Assembly: GCF_010726085.1 (NCBI RefSeq)
Contig: NZ_AP022560.1
Span: 2,294,001-2,358,000, forward strand
DNA: 64,000 nt
Source of the DNA: Mycolicibacterium moriokaense
Lineage (GTDB): Bacteria; Actinomycetota; Actinomycetes; Mycobacteriales; Mycobacteriaceae
Reading direction: 5' to 3'
Within the stretch, counting starts at the first letter, position 1, and each line of letters opens with the position of its first letter. Shown here one piece after another: positions 36,736-46,087 of this stretch. The notes beneath the pieces were generated by a model that saw nothing but the letters and a program-made list of their open reading frames with translations, was not told where the DNA came from and made no database searches. The position numbers were made by a program, and so were the translations under genes.

Positions 36736-38328
36736 GTGGCCGACTCTCTAGGACTCCTGCAGACTCTCTGGCGCGCACGACTGATCGCCCCGATGCGTCC
36801 GGACCGCTATCTGCGCATGGGCGCGGCGGTGCGCAGGGCCGGGATGACCGCCACCGTGGGATTCGCCACGGCTGCACAGCGCTGCCCCGACCGCCCCGGG
36901 CTGATCGACGAGCGCGGCACGTTGACGTGGCGCGAGCTCGACGACCGCTGCGACGCGTTGGCCGCCGCACTCCAAGAGGTCGGGCCCCCGAAAACCATTG
37001 CGGTGATGTGCCGTAACCACCGCGGATTCATCGAGGCGCTGGTCGGTTCCAACCGGATCGGCTCGGACGTGCTACTCCTCAACACATCCTTCGCGGGCCC
37101 CGCGTTGGCGGAGGTCGTCGAACGCGAGGGCGCCGACGCCGTGATCTACGACGAGGAGTTCACCGCGATCGTCGACCGGGCGCTCGAGGGCAGGCCCGAC
37201 ACCACACGCATCCTGGCCTGGACCGATCGCACCGACGTCGCGCTGACCGTGGACAACTTGATCGAACGCCACCACGGCCAACGGCCCAAGCCCAGCGAGC
37301 GCAAGAGCGACATCATTCTGCTCACCTCGGGGACGACGGGAACGCCCAAGGGTGCCAAGCGTTCTGCGGGCAGCGGCGGTACGGGTGACCTGAAGGCGGT
37401 GCTCGACCGCACGCCGTGGCGCGCCGAGGAGCCGATCGTCATCGTCGCGCCGATGTTCCACGCGTGGGGCTTCTCGCAGTTGTTGTTCGCGGCGCTGCTG
37501 GCCTGTCCGATCGTCACGCGGCGCAAGTTCGATCCCGAGGCGACGCTGGACCTGATCGACCGTTACCAGGCGACGGGCCTCGCGGTGGTCCCGGTGATGT
37601 TCGACCGCATCATGGATCTGCCCGACGAGGTGCGCAACCGCTACAGCGCCAAGTCGTTACGCTTCGCCACGGCATCGGGATCGCGGATGCGCCCCGATGT
37701 GGTCATCAAGTTCATGGATCAGTTCGGTGACGTGATCTACAACAACTACAACGCCACCGAGGCTGGAATGATCGCGACCGCGACACCGCAGGATCTTCGC
37801 GCGGCGCCCGACACCGCCGGAAAACCCGCTGACGGCACCGAGATCCGAATCTTCGACCAGGACTTCAACGAGGTGCCCACCGGCGAGGTCGGGCAGATCT
37901 TCGTTCGCAGCGGCACCCTGTTCGACGGGTACACCACCGGCACGACCAAGGATTTCCACGACGGCTTCATGGCCTCGGGGGATATGGGTTACCTCGACGC
38001 GGCCGGCCGACTGTTTGTGGTGGGCCGCGACGACGAGATGATCGTCTCCGGTGGCGAGAACGTGTACCCGATCGAGGTCGAGAAGACGCTGGCGGCGCAC
38101 GCCGACGTGGCCGAGGCCGCGGTTCTCGGAGTGGACGACGAGCAGTACGGGCAGCGGCTCGTCGCGTTCGTCGTGCTCGAGCCGGGTGCGTCGACCACAC
38201 CGGAGGAGCTCAAGCAGCACGTACGGGAGAACCTCGCGAATTACAAAGTGCCGCGCGAGATCACGGTGCTCGACGAGTTGCCGCGCGGCAGCACCGGAAA
38301 GATCCTGCGCAACGAACTGCGCCCGTGA
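36736..38328 (+). CDS. Acyl-CoA synthetase (AMP-forming, FadD type)
   Basis: 530 residues, GTG start 6 bp after the acyltransferase stop. AMP-binding motif L-T-S-G-T-T-G-T-P-K-G, A4-like N-Y-N-A-T-E, G-D-M-G-Y-L-D-A-A-G-R-L-F-V-V-G-R-D-D-E-M-I-V-S-G-G hinge, and catalytic Lys in P-R-G-S-T-G-K-I-L-R-N-E-L. It activates a carboxylic acid with ATP and CoA. Mycobacterial FadD members of this form often act on long-chain or steroid-derived acids. Confidence 0.9.
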   Translation: MADSLGLLQTLWRARLIAPMRPDRYLRMGAAVRRAGMTATVGFATAAQRCPDRPGLIDERGTLTWRELDDRCDALAAALQEVGPPKTIAVMCRNHRGFIEALVGSNRIGSDVLLLNTSFAGPALAEVVEREGADAVIYDEEFTAIVDRALEGRPDTTRILAWTDRTDVALTVDNLIERHHGQRPKPSERKSDIILLTSGTTGTPKGAKRSAGSGGTGDLKAVLDRTPWRAEEPIVIVAPMFHAWGFSQLLFAALLACPIVTRRKFDPEATLDLIDRYQATGLAVVPVMFDRIMDLPDEVRNRYSAKSLRFATASGSRMRPDVVIKFMDQFGDVIYNNYNATEAGMIATATPQDLRAAPDTAGKPADGTEIRIFDQDFNEVPTGEVGQIFVRSGTLFDGYTTGTTKDFHDGFMASGDMGYLDAAGRLFVVGRDDEMIVSGGENVYPIEVEKTLAAHADVAEAAVLGVDDEQYGQRLVAFVVLEPGASTTPEELKQHVRENLANYKVPREITVLDELPRGSTGKILRNELRP

Positions 38329-38329
38329 C

Positions 38330-39763
38330 CTAGCTGGCCGCGGGTGCGGGCGCCATCGCGGTGTCGACGGTGCGCAGTCGTGGCAGGCCGGCGGCCGACC
38401 GGATTTCGGCCAGCCCGTGGATCATCGCGTCGGTCGCCTCATGGATATCGTCGAACGTCTGATCGTCGGACAGTATGGAGATGTCCACCTGGTCGACGTA
38501 GCTCCACACCGTCATGTTGAAGGCGCTGCCCGCCGAGAGCACGCCGATCGAGTAGATCTCGCTGACCGGCGCGCCGCCGATGTGGCCACGCTCGCGCGGA
38601 CCGGGAACGCTGGACACCGCGACGTTCATGAGCCTGTTGTGCGCGGCGCGCTTGGCCTGCCAGCGCAGCACCGCCGGGGTCAGCGGCGGCGGCAGGTACT
38701 CCATCAGCTGACCCTGCAGCTTCGGCCCGAGAAGTTCGTAGTTCTCCTTCGCGCGCGCCGTCGACAACGAGGTCAGCCGCACCCGCTCGAGCGGATCGTC
38801 GATGTGGACGGGCAAGGACACCGACAGTCCGCCGATCTCGTTGCCTGTCACGCGATCCGGTGACAGGTCGGTGCTGACGGGCACCGATGCGATCAACGGT
38901 TGGTCGGCACGGCCGTCGTAGCGCAGGAGCAGTTCGCGGAGGCCACCGGCTGCGGTGGCCAGCACTATGTCGTTGAACGTGACGTCCAGCCGCTTGGCCG
39001 TCTCCTTGACATCGGCCAGCGACAGCGACGCGGTGGCGAACGTTCGCCCCGGGGAGATGACATGGTTGAGGAACGTCGGTGGGGTCTGGAACATCTTCGC
39101 CAGATCGGGATGGTCGCTGCGTTGTTTCGCGCGGCGCCGCAGCCGGGCGGCTCCCTCGGCTGCATCGCGCGCCAGTCGTGGCAGCGCGGCGACGTGTGCG
39201 ACGTGGTCGCGCATCGCTTCCTTGACCAACTCGTTCGGCGACGGCGGTTCGCACGTGGCGTAGGCGTCACGTTCGTCTTGCGCCGATCCCGTGAGGTCCA
39301 TCAGTCGGGCGAGCAGATTGGCCGACGCCACCCCGTCGGCCAGGGTGTGGTGCACCTTGCCGATGAGCGCGAAACGGTCGTCGGCCATGCCCTCGGCGAA
39401 GTGGAACTCCCACAACGGCCGCGTGCGGTCCAGCGGTGTGCTCGCGATCCGGCCGATCACCTGATCGAGTTCGCGGCGGCCGCCGGGCGCGGGCACCTCC
39501 ACGCGGCGCAGGTGATAGTCGAGGTCGACCGGGCAGTCCTCCAACCACATCGGGTGATGCAGTTTCAGTGGGATGTCGACCAGCCGGTACCGCAGCGGGT
39601 CGAGCAGGTGCAGCCGCCGGGCGATGGTCCATCGGAAGACATCGAAGGTGAACTCGCCGTCATAGTCGGCCGCGTGGACGATCGCCACCTTCAGGGTGTG
39701 GGTGTGGAGATTCGGCGTCTCGCTGTACAACAGCATCGCGTCCATGCCATTGAGTCGCTTCAC
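38330..39763 (-). CDS. Wax ester synthase/diacylglycerol acyltransferase (WS/DGAT)
   Basis: 477 residues from GTG 39763 (V-K-R-L-N-G-M-D-A-M-L-L-Y-S-E-T-P, the family's usual start, with a G-rich ribosome site); ATG 39811 would add 16 residues. Catalytic H-H-T-L-A-D-G is the family HHxxxDG motif; a C-terminal DUF1298-type domain contains S-S-V-P-G-P. It esterifies fatty acyl-CoA to diacylglycerol or alcohols for storage lipid. It is convergent with the FadD gene. Confidence 0.9.
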   Translation of the reverse strand: MKRLNGMDAMLLYSETPNLHTHTLKVAIVHAADYDGEFTFDVFRWTIARRLHLLDPLRYRLVDIPLKLHHPMWLEDCPVDLDYHLRRVEVPAPGGRRELDQVIGRIASTPLDRTRPLWEFHFAEGMADDRFALIGKVHHTLADGVASANLLARLMDLTGSAQDERDAYATCEPPSPNELVKEAMRDHVAHVAALPRLARDAAEGAARLRRRAKQRSDHPDLAKMFQTPPTFLNHVISPGRTFATASLSLADVKETAKRLDVTFNDIVLATAAGGLRELLLRYDGRADQPLIASVPVSTDLSPDRVTGNEIGGLSVSLPVHIDDPLERVRLTSLSTARAKENYELLGPKLQGQLMEYLPPPLTPAVLRWQAKRAAHNRLMNVAVSSVPGPRERGHIGGAPVSEIYSIGVLSAGSAFNMTVWSYVDQVDISILSDDQTFDDIHEATDAMIHGLAEIRSAAGLPRLRTVDTAMAPAPAAS

Positions 39764-39854
39764 ATCCCACCCCACCCCTTCGGCCGGGTCGACCCGCGCC
39801 GTGGGGTCCATGCAACCACCGTCCGCCCATGATCGGGGGCTTTCCGCGAATGAC

Positions 39855-40940
39855 CTATGCGCTGATCGCGTCCAGCGCCGCGCGCGTCTCCAGATCGATG
39901 AACGCCGCCGAATACCGCTGCGCCAGCGTGACCGAGATGGCCGCGCTCTGCCAGGCATCGCCGCCCGACGACGTCGCCATCCAGATGGCCAGCCCGTGGG
40001 CGACTGACGCGCGGTAGCGCAGCCACACCTCGTCGGCGCTCGGCATCTCATCGGCGGGCAGCGCGAGCGCGTTGCGGTACTCCTCGAGCAGGTCGCGCTC
40101 GGCCGTGCGGCGGTCCTCGATGGTCAGCGCGCCCTGCAGAAAGTAACCGAGGTCCAGCGACCAGTTGCCCCGGCGGGCCATCTGCCAGTCGAGGAACCCG
40201 ACTTTGTCGCCGGGGGAGTCGTCGGGCAGCACATAGGTGTTGCCGATGTGGGGATCGCCGTGCAGCAACGTCTGCACAGAGGTGGTGAGGGTGCCGATGT
40301 AGCGCGCCCAGATGTCGACGAAGAGCTCGGTTCCGCTGAGCGCGAGAATCTCCGGCGCCACGGTGTCGCCCAGCCGTTCATGGGCGATGTGCAACGGCGC
40401 GTATTGCATGCCCTCGAATGCGACGAACGGCTCGAGCCAGCCCAGCGCGGGATCGGCGGTCACGCGTTCGCCCCAGAACCGACTGTGCATCCTGGCCAGG
40501 CCGCGGACTCCGCTGGCCGCCTGGTCGATCGTCAGCGGCCGGGTCGAGTCGCGCGGATCGGCGCCGCGCGCGACGACATCCTCCATGATCATCACGAAGT
40601 CCGAGCGATCTTCATCGATGAGCGCGGTGTAGACGGTCGGATGATCGAGCGGTAACTCGACGCCGCAGGTGAACAGCCGCGGCTCGTGATAGAGCCCGCT
40701 GGTCAATGCGACGAGCTCGGCATGGTCGGGGTCGACCGCCTTGGCGAACACCGTCGCAGGCCCCGAGCCCTCCGCGTACGTCAGCGCCAGGCGCGCACGC
40801 CGGTTGGTGCCGTCGTCGCGCAGTGCGACGCGCACATCGTCGACGACGGCACCCGGATGGTGACGCGACAGCGCCACCGTCATCCAGTCCGGGGTGATGT
40901 CATCCCAGCCGCGCGGCAGCGACAGCTCCGCGACAGTCAC
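39855..40940 (-). CDS. Aminoglycoside-phosphotransferase/ecdysteroid-kinase-like protein
   Basis: 361 residues from GTG 40940, 11 bp after the SDR stop. Kinase-like fold with catalytic loop L-L-H-G-D-P-H-I-G-N-T-Y-V and metal loop G-F-L-D-W-Q-M. Relatives phosphorylate hydroxyls on small molecules. It is co-transcribed with a mycofactocin-type SDR and a P450, so it might phosphorylate an alcohol of that pathway. Antibiotic resistance is unlikely from context. The downstream WS/DGAT may share the transcript. Confidence 0.82.
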   Translation of the reverse strand: MTVAELSLPRGWDDITPDWMTVALSRHHPGAVVDDVRVALRDDGTNRRARLALTYAEGSGPATVFAKAVDPDHAELVALTSGLYHEPRLFTCGVELPLDHPTVYTALIDEDRSDFVMIMEDVVARGADPRDSTRPLTIDQAASGVRGLARMHSRFWGERVTADPALGWLEPFVAFEGMQYAPLHIAHERLGDTVAPEILALSGTELFVDIWARYIGTLTTSVQTLLHGDPHIGNTYVLPDDSPGDKVGFLDWQMARRGNWSLDLGYFLQGALTIEDRRTAERDLLEEYRNALALPADEMPSADEVWLRYRASVAHGLAIWMATSSGGDAWQSAAISVTLAQRYSAAFIDLETRAALDAISA

Positions 40941-40951
40941 TGTGGGATGCC

Positions 40952-41791
40952 CTACTTCAGGCAGCTGCCGCCATCGACCGGCAGCGTCACGCCGGTGATG
41001 TAGCGCGCCTCGTCGGACGCCAGGAACAGCACCGCGTTGGCGATGTCCTCGGGCTCGACCCAACCGATCGGCAGCGTGTGCATCAGCTGTCCGACGACCT
41101 TCATGTCGTCCGGGCCCGGGTTCTCCAGGTCGGGACGGAACAGCTTCATGGTCGGCTCGTTCATGAACAGCGGAGTGTTCACGTTCGTCGGATGCACCGA
41201 GTTTACGCGGATGTTCTGCGCGCCCAGTTCGACGGCGAAGGTCCGCATCAGGCCCACCACACCGTGTTTGGCGGCGACGTAGTGGCCGGTGTGCGGGTAG
41301 GCCTTCAGGCCGCCGACCGAACTGGTCAGGATGATCGAGCCGCCGCGACCGCCGGCAAGGATATGCGGCACACCGGCTTTCACGGTCTTCCACACACCGC
41401 CGAGATTGACGTCGATCATTGCGGTCCAGTCGGTTTCGCTGGTCTTGTCCAGCGTCTGACCGCCGTTACCGATGCCCGCGTTGGCGACGATGATGTCGAG
41501 CCGACTCAACTGCTCGACGCCCGTGTCGACCGCCGCCTTCAAGGCGTCGTAATCGCGGACGTCGACCTCGGCGGTGTAGATGCGGCGGTTGTGGCCCTTC
41601 ACCAGATCCGCAGTCTCGGCCAGATCCTCGGGCGTCGACGGCTCGATCAACTCGACGGTGTCGACCTTCTTGCAGATGTCGACGGCGATGATGTCGGCGC
41701 CCTCCTGCGCCAACCGCACCGCATGCGCACGGCCCTGTCCACGCGCCGCGCCGGTGATGAACGCGACCTTGCCCTCTACACGACCTGCCAT
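40952..41791 (-). CDS. Mycofactocin-coupled SDR oxidoreductase
   Basis: 279 residues from ATG 41791 with AGAAGGA upstream. T-G-A-A-R-G-Q-G-R-A-H-A, the insertion after strand 2 (D-I-C-K-K-V-D...E-D-L-A-E-T-A-D-L-V), S-S-V-G-G-L, and Y-V-A-A-K-H are typical of mycofactocin-associated SDRs, which hold non-exchangeable NAD and re-oxidise it with mycofactocin. It oxidises an alcohol. It is about 85% similar by eye to the SDR at 60893. Follows the P450 by 37 bp. Confidence 0.87.
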   Translation of the reverse strand: MAGRVEGKVAFITGAARGQGRAHAVRLAQEGADIIAVDICKKVDTVELIEPSTPEDLAETADLVKGHNRRIYTAEVDVRDYDALKAAVDTGVEQLSRLDIIVANAGIGNGGQTLDKTSETDWTAMIDVNLGGVWKTVKAGVPHILAGGRGGSIILTSSVGGLKAYPHTGHYVAAKHGVVGLMRTFAVELGAQNIRVNSVHPTNVNTPLFMNEPTMKLFRPDLENPGPDDMKVVGQLMHTLPIGWVEPEDIANAVLFLASDEARYITGVTLPVDGGSCLK

Positions 41792-41828
41792 GTCTTTCAG
41801 TCCTTCTGGTGTTGTTGGGTCATCTGAT

Positions 41829-43025
41829 TCAGGAAACGAAGGTCGGCATGGCTTCCCAGCCACGGACCGCCGTCGTCGGAGACGGACGCACGTTCGCCCA
41901 GTCGACCTCCCACGTCGGGAACCGTTTGAGGATCTCCTCGAGGGCGATGCGGCCCTCCAAGCGCGCCAATGCATTACCCATGCAGAAGTGCGTACCTGCG
42001 CCGAATGTCAAGTGCGAGTGCTGCTCTCGATGGATGTCGAAGATGTCACCATCCGGCGGGAAGCGGCGGTGGTCCCGGTTGGCAGCGCCGACTAGAAGCA
42101 GCATCGCGCTTCCCTCCGGCACGGTTTGGCCGTGGTGCTCGGTGTCGCGTGCGACGTATCGCGCCATCTGCAGTGCCGGTGGCTCCCAACGCAGGATCTC
42201 TTCGATCGCCTGTGGAATCAGAGCCGGGTTCTCCACGAGTTCGCGGCGCTGGTCGGGATAGTCGGCCAAGGTCTTGCCCGCCCAGCCGATCAGCCGCGTG
42301 GTGGTCTCGGCTCCGGCGGTGGCTATCACCGTGAGGTACATGAGCAGCTCGTCGCGGCGCAGCCGTCGCACCGTGCCTGTCTCGTCGGTGAATTCGGCGT
42401 TGAGCAGGTCGGTCATGATGTCGTCGGAGGGATGCTCCGCGCGGTAGTCGATGAACTCGGCGAACACCTCACCGGACGCCATCAGTGTCTGCTCTCCCTG
42501 GAGCGTGGCTTCGCCGTGGTCGGTCACCCGCCGTTGGTCTTCCTCCGGGATGCCGAGCAGCATTCCGATGACGCGCATCGGCATCTGCTCGCCGAGGTCG
42601 TTGACGAAGTCGAACTTGCCCGTGCCGATCAACGGGTCGAGGCAACGGGAGGTGAACTCGCGGATCTGCGGCTCGAGCGCGGCTACCTTGCGCGGCGTGA
42701 ACATCCGCGACAACAGATTGCGCTGGATGTTGTGCAGCGGCGGATCTTCGAAAATCAGTGTGCCGGGCGGGATCTCCATCCCCGACTTGATGATCTCGAG
42801 CAGCGCGCCCTTGCCGGAGATGAACGTCTCGTGATCGATCAGCGCCTTGTTGACGTCCTCGTAGCGACTCAACGCATAGAAGTCGTGCTTGTCGTTGTAA
42901 TACAGGGGTGCTTCTTCGCGGATGCGGGCGAACACCCGGTACGGGTTCATATTGAGTTCGACGCTGTACGGGTCGTAATACAACTCGTCCGTTTGGACGT
43001 CGGAGTTCTCGGCACTGATCGTCAC
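41829..43025 (-). CDS. Cytochrome P450
   Basis: 398 residues from GTG 43025. I-helix A-G-A-E-T-T-T-R, K-helix E-E-I-L-R, and heme loop F-G-A-G-T-H-F-C-M-G with the Cys thiolate. It has no adjacent ferredoxin. The gene order P450, mycofactocin SDR, kinase-like protein suggests hydroxylation followed by alcohol oxidation. An imperfect copy of the GAGAAT palindrome lies at 43154-43168, about 130 bp upstream of the start. Confidence 0.9.
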   Translation of the reverse strand: MTISAENSDVQTDELYYDPYSVELNMNPYRVFARIREEAPLYYNDKHDFYALSRYEDVNKALIDHETFISGKGALLEIIKSGMEIPPGTLIFEDPPLHNIQRNLLSRMFTPRKVAALEPQIREFTSRCLDPLIGTGKFDFVNDLGEQMPMRVIGMLLGIPEEDQRRVTDHGEATLQGEQTLMASGEVFAEFIDYRAEHPSDDIMTDLLNAEFTDETGTVRRLRRDELLMYLTVIATAGAETTTRLIGWAGKTLADYPDQRRELVENPALIPQAIEEILRWEPPALQMARYVARDTEHHGQTVPEGSAMLLLVGAANRDHRRFPPDGDIFDIHREQHSHLTFGAGTHFCMGNALARLEGRIALEEILKRFPTWEVDWANVRPSPTTAVRGWEAMPTFVS

Positions 43026-43153
43026 GGGGTCGCCTCTCGCTGGACCAGGGATGTGTAAGACAAATGGCTGTCTTTTGTCTCACAACTCTGGCATCGGCGA
43101 CTCAATGGTGTCAACAACAGACTCGTTTCGGGCAATTTATACTCTCCGCTTAA

Positions 43154-43168
43154 CAGAATCTGCTTCTC
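43154..43168. promoter_or_regulatory. Imperfect GAGAAT-N3-ATTCTC-like site
   Basis: CAGAATCTGCTTCTC differs from the consensus at two arm positions. It lies upstream of the P450 (start 43025) and touches the 3' end of the thioesterase gene. Weaker than the other copies. Confidence 0.4.
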
Positions 43169-43988
43169 AATCCCGTTTGGCGAAGCGCACGAGAGCCTCC
43201 TGGCCATAGGAGGCGACCAGGACGCCGTCGCGGGTGAGCACGTCGCCACGACCGAAGCTGCGGCCGTGCGCCAGCAGGGGACTGTGCTGACGCAACAGCA
43301 GCCAGTCGTCGGTGCGGAACGGCCGGTGGAACCACACGGTGTGGGAGGTGACCGCGGACGCGAAGGTCGTGCCATTGCCGCGCTGGTCAGCGCCCTCGAT
43401 CGGGCGCAGCGCGGTACCGATCAACGTCAGGTCCGTGGCATAAGCAGCCAGCGCCGGCGCCAGCGCGGCGTCGACATTCGGGGTGCGCATCCATACCTCG
43501 AACTGCGGGGGGCCGACGGTCGGGTCGTTGAGATCGACCGCCGCTCGCGTCTCCCACGGGATCAGGTCGAGCGGGATCTCGTACTCGGGGCCGAGCACCG
43601 GCCCGACCTCCTCGACCTCCTGGTGTTCGGGACCATCTTCGAGGACGTGCATGCTGATCGACGCGGTCGCGATGACGCCGCGACTCGGTTGCGTCGCAGT
43701 GATCGTGACCGCACCGAACGACTTGCCCTCATGGGCACGAACGGCCTGATAACGGACCGGTTCGGCGGCCCGGCCCTCGCGGGTGAACACCGTGTGCAGC
43801 GATTTGACCGCTTTATCCGGGCAGGTCAGCGAGGCGATCTGGAGAAGTTGGCCAAGGAGTTGGCCGCCGAATACCCGGTAGTACTCCAGCTGTTGATTGC
43901 GGCCCTCGTACTCGGCCGTTTCACCGTTTTGGGTCGACGGACCGGGGATGTCCAGACAGCGGAGCAGATCGATCCAGAGATCGGGCAC
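43167..43988 (-). CDS. Acyl-CoA thioesterase, TesB family (double hotdog)
   Basis: 273 residues from GTG 43988. N-terminal hotdog with V-F-G-G-Q-L-L-G-Q-L-L-Q and the H-T-V-F-T-R-E-G-R segment; C-terminal hotdog with S-H-T-V-W-F-H-R-P-F-R-T-D-D-W-L-L, which carries the family's substrate-pocket region. It would release free acid and CoA during beta-oxidation or regulate CoA supply. Operator-like palindromes at 44008-44033 lie just before the start. Confidence 0.88.
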   Translation of the reverse strand: MPDLWIDLLRCLDIPGPSTQNGETAEYEGRNQQLEYYRVFGGQLLGQLLQIASLTCPDKAVKSLHTVFTREGRAAEPVRYQAVRAHEGKSFGAVTITATQPSRGVIATASISMHVLEDGPEHQEVEEVGPVLGPEYEIPLDLIPWETRAAVDLNDPTVGPPQFEVWMRTPNVDAALAPALAAYATDLTLIGTALRPIEGADQRGNGTTFASAVTSHTVWFHRPFRTDDWLLLRQHSPLLAHGRSFGRGDVLTRDGVLVASYGQEALVRFAKRD

Positions 43989-44007
43989 TCGCCCAGTGTA
44001 AGTCAGA

Positions 44008-44033
44008 TTCTCGTCGACGAGAACGAAGTTCTC
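44008..44033. promoter_or_regulatory. Overlapping operator palindromes
   Basis: TTCTCGTCGACGAGAA (44008-44023) is a perfect 16-bp palindrome and overlaps GAGAACGAAGTTCTC (44019-44033), a variant of GAGAAT-N3-ATTCTC. Three half-sites stand within 27 bp, 20 bp upstream of the thioesterase start. Confidence 0.65.
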
Positions 44034-44046
44034 GACTTGATTGGAG

Positions 44047-44772
44047 CTAGCTGGCGGCGAATCCGTGGGCGCAGAAGTCCCAGAGTTCTTCGGCGGTGAT
44101 CGGATGCGACGCCGCGTCCGTGGAGTCCTCGCCGGCGGATTGCGCCGCGTTGAACATCACGGTCTGCATCGTCATGGCCGCCATCCGCTTCGGGTTGATG
44201 CCTTCCCGCAGCTGACCTGCGGCGCTGGCCTCTTCCATGAGCTCGGTCAGCAGAGCCAACAGAGGCGCGTGGGCGATCTTCACCTCGGACGGATGCGAGA
44301 CCAGAAGTCGAGGAGCGAAGTCGGTGAACAATGGCCGCTTGGCGGTGGGATCCGGCCGCGACGACTCGAACAGCAGCTGAATGGCTACCTTCAGGCGCTC
44401 GATCGGCTCATCAGGGCCGCTCGTGGCCGCGCGGATCTGGTCCGCAGAGCGGGCGAGGGCATCTTCGAACAGCGCCAGCAGCAGCTCGTGTTTACCGTCG
44501 AACTGCAGGTAGAAGCTTCGCAGCGACTGGCGCGAGCGGTCGACGACCTCTTGGACGGTGAAGTCGGTGCTGCCCTTCTCGATGATGATCGCCTGGGCGG
44601 CATCGAGGAATCTCTGGACGCGTTGCGCGGCCCGGAGCTTCGCGGTTTTGATCGATCGCTCGACCGCGCGCTGCTTCCAGGCGGGCTCTTCGCTGGGGAT
44701 GGTCACGGGCGGCTCGGATGCTGCCCGACTTGGGAGAACATGGACTGACTGTACCGGAGAACGCCTTGCCAT
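44047..44772 (-). CDS. TetR-family transcriptional regulator, candidate master regulator
   Basis: 241 residues from ATG 44772; GTG 44706 (219 residues) is also plausible. The helix-turn-helix is F-T-V-Q-E-V-V-D-R-S-R-Q-S-L-R-S-F-Y-L-Q-F, preceded by a basic N-terminal arm. It lies divergent from an acyl-CoA dehydrogenase, with a perfect GAGAAT-N3-ATTCTC copy between them, and another variant copy beyond its 3' end. It is the best candidate to bind this palindrome across the window; ligand unknown, probably an acyl-CoA or pathway intermediate. Confidence 0.86.
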   Translation of the reverse strand: MARRSPVQSVHVLPSRAASEPPVTIPSEEPAWKQRAVERSIKTAKLRAAQRVQRFLDAAQAIIIEKGSTDFTVQEVVDRSRQSLRSFYLQFDGKHELLLALFEDALARSADQIRAATSGPDEPIERLKVAIQLLFESSRPDPTAKRPLFTDFAPRLLVSHPSEVKIAHAPLLALLTELMEEASAAGQLREGINPKRMAAMTMQTVMFNAAQSAGEDSTDAASHPITAEELWDFCAHGFAAS

Positions 44773-44828
44773 TGCGGTCCTCGACCCCCTCGCGGCCAAC
44801 GTGTCAGAGATTGTAACTTTCTCACTTG

Positions 44829-44843
44829 GAGAATAGTATTCTC
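44829..44843. promoter_or_regulatory. Palindromic operator GAGAAT-N3-ATTCTC
   Basis: Perfect copy in the 131-bp divergent promoter between the TetR gene and the acyl-CoA dehydrogenase at 44904. It is consistent with autoregulation. Confidence 0.72.
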
Positions 44844-44903
44844 GTTTTACTGATAACAGTAGTCATACCAAAAATTTGATCCGTGCTCGTTTGAGGAGCG
44901 CCG

Positions 44904-46079
44904 TTGCAGCTGACCTTCGACGCCGACGTCGAGGCCTTCCGTGCGGAGTTCATCGCCTTTCTGGACGAGCATCTGCCCACGGACCTCGAGGCGCTGGACC
45001 GTTCGCGCTCCAGCAGCGATGTTCCGGAGTGGGCGCGGCGCTGGCAGCGGCTGATGTTCGACAACGGCTGGCTGATGCCGGGCTATCCGCCCGAGTTCGG
45101 GGGCCGCAAGGCCACCATCCTCCAGCAGTACGTCCACCAGGAGGAACTGGCACGTCGCAGGGCCTATCTCACCTTCAACCCGCAGGGCGTCGGCATCATC
45201 TCCGCGTCGCTGATCTCGTTCGGTACCCCCGAGCAGCAGCAGCGCTGGGCCGTCCCCATCCTGCGCGCCGAGATGACGGCGTCGCTGGGGATGAGTGAGC
45301 CGGGTGCGGGATCCGACCTCGCATCCCTGCGCACCCGCGCCGAACTCGACGGCGACGAGTTCGTGGTCAACGGGCAGAAGGTGTGGACCTCCGGCGCCCA
45401 TGACGCCGATGTCCTTCTGACATTCGTTCGCACTGATCCGAATGCCCCCAAGCACAAAGGCATCAGCGTGCTGATGATCCCGACGGACCTGCCCGGTGTG
45501 GTGCGACGTCCCTTCGCCTCGGTATGCGATGCCGACGACCTGGATTTCAACGAGGTCTTCTTCAACGATGTCCGCGTGCCCGCCGAGAACCTCGTCGGCC
45601 CACTGAACGGGGGCTGGCAGGTGGCCAACGGGTCCCTGGGCCACGAGCGGAACATGTTGTGGCTCAGCTATGCCGACCGTTTGCAGGAACTCATCGAAGA
45701 TTTCCACCCGGCCAGCCCGCTCGACCGTGACCGCTACGCCAGGCTCGTCATGGACAACCAGGCTCTCCGCCTGCTCGGCTCGGTGGCGCTGGCCCGCGCC
45801 GCGCGCGGCGACGAGGACGCCGCGGCACTTTCCGTTCTCAAGCTCTTCGGCTCCGAAGCATCGCAATCGGCGACCGAGTACGCGCTCTCCGCCGCGGGCG
45901 CCGATGGCCTGAACTGGCCGGGTTTCTCCGGGCCCTACAGCGCGCAACACCTCGACCTCTACCGGAGCGCCTGGTTCGAGCGATACGTCAGGACGTTCGG
46001 CGGCACCATCGCCGGCGGCACCTCGGAGATTCAACGCAACATCATCGCCCAGCGACTGCTGGGCCTTCCCCGCAATTAG
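44904..46079 (+). CDS. Acyl-CoA dehydrogenase
   Basis: 391 residues, TTG start with GAGGAG upstream. M-S-E-P-G-A-G-S-D-L-A-S-L near 131-143, K-V-W-T-S-G-A, and the C-terminal F-G-G-T-I-A-G-G-T-S-E-I-Q-R-N. It is first in a two-gene operon with a crotonase and is likely controlled by the palindrome at 44829. It oxidises an acyl-CoA to enoyl-CoA; substrate unknown. Confidence 0.9.
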   Translation: MQLTFDADVEAFRAEFIAFLDEHLPTDLEALDRSRSSSDVPEWARRWQRLMFDNGWLMPGYPPEFGGRKATILQQYVHQEELARRRAYLTFNPQGVGIISASLISFGTPEQQQRWAVPILRAEMTASLGMSEPGAGSDLASLRTRAELDGDEFVVNGQKVWTSGAHDADVLLTFVRTDPNAPKHKGISVLMIPTDLPGVVRRPFASVCDADDLDFNEVFFNDVRVPAENLVGPLNGGWQVANGSLGHERNMLWLSYADRLQELIEDFHPASPLDRDRYARLVMDNQALRLLGSVALARAARGDEDAAALSVLKLFGSEASQSATEYALSAAGADGLNWPGFSGPYSAQHLDLYRSAWFERYVRTFGGTIAGGTSEIQRNIIAQRLLGLPRN

Positions 46080-46087
46080 GAACAACC

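Noticed and set aside
39855..40940. Antibiotic resistance by aminoglycoside phosphotransferase
   Set aside because: The kinase fold is present, but it is embedded with a mycofactocin SDR and a P450 and fits small-alcohol kinases better.
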